From NCBI RefSeq assembly GCF_965216415.1, contig NZ_CBDCFU010000002.1: a stretch of 64,000 nt of DNA; one strand, given 5' to 3'. Every line of letters starts with the position of its first letter. Within the stretch, counting starts at the first letter, position 1. Origin of the DNA: Marivita sp003149565. Lineage in GTDB: Bacteria; Pseudomonadota; Alphaproteobacteria; Rhodobacterales; Rhodobacteraceae. Positions 61,509 to 64,000 of the stretch are shown here, piece after piece. Made by a program: the position numbers and the translations under genes. Below the pieces are notes generated by a model. That model was not told the origin of the DNA, did no database searches, and worked only from the letters and a program-made list of their open reading frames with translations.

Positions 61509-62786
61509 ATGAGCACCATCATCGACATCCACGCCCGTGAAATCCTCGACAGCCGGGGCAACCCGACCGTCGAGGTTGACGTCACTCTGGAAGACGGCAC
61601 CATCGGCCGCGCCGCCGTGCCTTCGGGCGCCTCCACCGGCGCGTATGAGGCTGTCGAAAAGCGTGATGGCGACAAAAGCCGCTACATGGGCAAAGGCGTG
61701 CTCGAAGCGGTGGCCGCCGTAAACGGCGAAATCGCGGACGAAATCGTCGGTCTGGACGCCACCGAACAGGTCGGCATTGACATGGCGATGATAGAACTGG
61801 ATGGCACCGACAACAAAGGCCGTCTGGGTGCCAACGCCATCCTCGGCGTCAGCCTCGCCGTCGCAAAAGCCGCTGCAGATTTCACCGCACAGCCGCTTTT
61901 CCGCTATGTCGGCGGCACCTCGGCGCGCGTTCTGCCAGTTCCGATGATGAACATCATCAATGGAGGCGAACATGCCGACAATCCGATCGACATTCAGGAA
62001 TTCATGATCATGCCGGTCGCCGCGGAAAACATCCGTGACGCGGTGCGCATGGGGTCCGAAGTGTTCCACACGCTGAAAAAAGAGCTGTCGGCTGCTGGCA
62101 TGTCCACCGGCCTGGGCGACGAAGGCGGCTTTGCTCCCGAACTCGGCTCAACCCGTGAGGCGCTGGATTTCATACTGAGATCCATCGAAAAAGCAGGATA
62201 CACCCCTGGCGACGACATGATGCTGGCCCTCGATTGCGCCGCGACCGAATATTTCAAGGATGGCAAGTACGAGTTCAAGGGAGAAGGCAAATCGCTGACC
62301 TCGGACGAGAATGTCGCCTACCTGCAGGCGCTGGTGAACGACTACCCGATCATCTCGATCGAAGACGGCATGTCCGAGGACGACTGGGACGGCTGGGCCA
62401 TGCTGACCGAAGTGCTCGGAGAGCAGGTGCAATTGGTTGGCGACGACCTGTTTGTGACAAACCCGGCGCGTCTGGCCGATGGCATCGCCAAGGGCTGCGC
62501 GAACTCCATGCTTGTCAAGGTCAACCAGATCGGCACCCTGACCGAAACGCTGAAGGCCGTCGATATGGCCCACCGCGCGCGCTATACCAACGTGATGTCG
62601 CACCGCTCGGGCGAGACCGAGGACGCGACGATTGCCGACCTCGCTGTGGCCACAAATTGCGGTCAGATCAAAACCGGCTCGCTGGCGCGGTCCGACCGCT
62701 TGGCCAAGTATAACCAGCTGATCCGCATCGAAGAGATGCTTGCAGAGACTGCTGAATACGCGGGACGGTCGATCCTGCGGGGATAG
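61509..62786 (+). CDS. eno: Enolase
   Basis: Dehydrates 2-phosphoglycerate in glycolysis/gluconeogenesis. The 425-residue product has IHAREILDSRGNPTVEVDV, VPSGASTGAYEA, metal ligands in SIEDGMSEDDWDGW and DDLFVTNPA, and the catalytic Lys segment LVKVNQIGTLTET and MSHRSGETED. ATG 61509 (MSTIIDI) follows AGGA. Confidence 0.97.
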   Translation: MSTIIDIHAREILDSRGNPTVEVDVTLEDGTIGRAAVPSGASTGAYEAVEKRDGDKSRYMGKGVLEAVAAVNGEIADEIVGLDATEQVGIDMAMIELDGTDNKGRLGANAILGVSLAVAKAAADFTAQPLFRYVGGTSARVLPVPMMNIINGGEHADNPIDIQEFMIMPVAAENIRDAVRMGSEVFHTLKKELSAAGMSTGLGDEGGFAPELGSTREALDFILRSIEKAGYTPGDDMMLALDCAATEYFKDGKYEFKGEGKSLTSDENVAYLQALVNDYPIISIEDGMSEDDWDGWAMLTEVLGEQVQLVGDDLFVTNPARLADGIAKGCANSMLVKVNQIGTLTETLKAVDMAHRARYTNVMSHRSGETEDATIADLAVATNCGQIKTGSLARSDRLAKYNQLIRIEEMLAETAEYAGRSILRG

Positions 62787-62796
62787 ACCGTTTCGA

Positions 62797-62841
62797 ATTT
62801 TCCTTTGGAAAATCCGACAGGCCGGGCGCTGCGCGCCCGGC
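62797..62841. repeat. Two palindromes after eno
   Basis: ATTTTCC-TTT-GGAAAAT (62797-62813) and GCCGGGCGC-TGC-GCGCCCGGC (62821-62841). A likely terminator for eno, of the same tandem style as others in the window. Confidence 0.72.
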
Positions 62842-62882
62842 TATTTTACGCATATTTGAGAAAAGAAGAAGATTGGGCGCGC

Positions 62883-63338
62883 TCAGCTGCCCGCGTCGGG
62901 TTCTTTGTAGACGCCCTGTTCTTTCAGCGCGTCCACCACCTCGGTCGGCATGTATTCTTCATCATGTTTGGCAAGAATTTCTGAGGCTTCAAACACACCA
63001 TTGATGTAACGACCCGTGCCGACCATGCCTTCGTTCTCGGAAAAGAGGTCCGGCAACACTCCGGAATAGATCACAGGCACCGTCGCGCCTCCGTCCGTCA
63101 CACTGAAGGACACGGTCGATCCCTGCCCGCGCGTGATCGATCCTTCCGCAACCAAACCACCTATGCGGAACACTTCGTTAGGCGCAGGCGGCTCCGCCAT
63201 AACCTGGCTGGGCGAGCGGAAAAAGTTGATACCGTCGCGCATGCCATAGCCAATCAGAGCGGTCGATAGGATCAACGCCACTGTCGCAAGGGCAATCACC
63301 TGAATGCGGCGTTGTTTCTTTAACGATTTCAGCGCCAT
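62883..63338 (-). CDS. ccmE: Heme chaperone CcmE
   Basis: Carries heme through the periplasm, covalently bound, to CcmF. The 151-residue product has an N-terminal anchor (VIALATVALILSTALIGYG), the OB-fold (FRIGGLVAEGSITRG), and the heme site LAKHDEEYMP (His125, Tyr129). Located between eno and argC, apart from ccmF/ccmH. Confidence 0.95.
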   Translation of the reverse strand: MALKSLKKQRRIQVIALATVALILSTALIGYGMRDGINFFRSPSQVMAEPPAPNEVFRIGGLVAEGSITRGQGSTVSFSVTDGGATVPVIYSGVLPDLFSENEGMVGTGRYINGVFEASEILAKHDEEYMPTEVVDALKEQGVYKEPDAGS

Positions 63339-63448
63339 GGCGTCCTCCCGAAAAAACCTGATCTAATATATACACGCAAAGCGCGTTCGGGAACTGCGGC
63401 AGATCAATTTGCCGCAGTCTGCGTCGATTTTTTCTTAACCTCACACAA

Positions 63449-63476
63449 CCAAGATTCTTCGTACGAAGAATCTTGG
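63449..63476. repeat. Perfect palindrome after argC
   Basis: A 28-base perfect palindrome with half CCAAGATTCTTCGT. The core TTCGTACGAA is the same as in the second dyad at nnr (17683-17712). Confidence 0.78.
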
Positions 63477-63492
63477 CGCCGCTCATAAAATT

Positions 63493-64000
63493 TTAGGGGA
63501 AGCACGGAGCCAGCATCAAACCAGCCGTTTCCTCCAGACCCAGCATCAGGTTGGCGTTCTGCAAGGCCTGACCCGACGAGCCCTTGGTCAGGTTGTCCAA
63601 GGCTGCGACAATGATCGCCCGTCCGTCGATCCGATCACCGGTCACACCGATATGGCAGAAATTCGATCCACGCACATGGTGCGTCGATGGCGTCTCACCA
63701 AAGGGCAGCACTTCGATGAAAGGCTCAACCGCATAAGCCTTACTCAGCGCGTCATGCACCGCCTGGGCATCTCCACTGACATAACAGGTGGCGAGGATCC
63801 CCCGGTTCGCCGGAATCAGGTGCGGCGTGAACTGCACACGCACCTCTTCGCCCGCCAAGGCACTGAACTCCTGATCGAACTCCCCCAGATGCCGGTGCGT
63901 GCCACCAACCGCATAGGCGTTCGTACCTTCGGACAACTCGGCATGCAGCAGGTTTTCCTTGAGCGCCCGCCCCGCCCCCGACACGGCACATTTCAGGTCG
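63493..64000 (-). CDS. argC: N-acetyl-gamma-glutamyl-phosphate reductase, C-terminal part
   Basis: Third step of arginine synthesis. The gene enters from the right edge; 169 codons are present. It shows DLKCAVSGAGRALKE, VGGTHRHLGEFDQE (catalytic His), FTPHLIPANRGILAT and DNLTKGSSGQALQNANLMLG. Cys149-type catalytic residue lies outside the window. Ends just before a palindrome. Confidence 0.95.
   Translation of the reverse strand, partial: DLKCAVSGAGRALKENLLHAELSEGTNAYAVGGTHRHLGEFDQEFSALAGEEVRVQFTPHLIPANRGILATCYVSGDAQAVHDALSKAYAVEPFIEVLPFGETPSTHHVRGSNFCHIGVTGDRIDGRAIIVAALDNLTKGSSGQALQNANLMLGLEETAGLMLAPCFP

Overview
This window looks like a chromosomal segment of a marine Rhodobacterales (Roseobacter-group) alphaproteobacterium. 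The evidence is high GC and tight operons with 4-bp ATGA overlaps, a LexA box of the alphaproteobacterial GAAC-N7-GAAC type, stand-alone betaine/homocysteine methyltransferase and corrinoid proteins, a zwf-pgl-pgi (Entner-Doudoroff entry) operon, a holin/N-acetylmuramidase pair like the gene-transfer-agent lysis module, and the wreck of a dddP DMSP lyase gene. No species call is possible from the sequence alone.

Layout. 1-5.7 kb: 5' end of fabD, a cytochrome b561-YceI fusion, a free YceI protein, a small membrane protein, a glycosyltransferase and the ribosomal operon rpsF-rpsR-rplI. 5.7-11.8 kb: a short-chain dehydrogenase gene broken by an amber codon, an enolase-superfamily enzyme, a Tat-exported cpdB-type phosphodiesterase and tig. 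11.8-17.6 kb: a degraded genomic island between tig and tRNA-Leu(UAG). It holds an ExoY/edema-factor-like nucleotidyl cyclase, a permuted NlpC/P60-like protein, remnants of IS110 (two, opposite strands) and IS5/IS427 elements, a broken tyrosine integrase, and an intact IS4-type element inserted at the tRNA 3' end with a 9-bp target duplication.

17.7-33.7 kb: nnrE-nnrD fusion, glnB-glnA, small unknowns, a lytic transglycosylase, a HODM-like protein, the dddP pseudogene, an EEP-family protein, a hydrolase-OsmC fusion, the methyl-transfer cluster (BHMT-type protein, radical SAM protein, corrinoid protein, DUF1638) and a divergent polysaccharide deacetylase. 33.8-44.3 kb: trpG-trpD-ung-trpC-moaC-moeA, then lexA, comEC, gltX and gltA.

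44.3-64 kb: GNAT, enoyl-CoA hydratase, ccmH-ccmF, GTA-type holin and muramidase, cupin, thioesterase, pgi/pgl/zwf, nucleoside hydrolase, GNAT, selO, three DMT exporters, a DUF533 protein, a Fur/Mur regulator, eno, ccmE and the 3' part of argC.

The most unusual items are the ExoY-like cyclase gene in the tRNA-Leu island, the decayed dddP, a recurring family of long tandem palindromes after genes, and a LacI-type operator at zwf with a weaker copy before eno.
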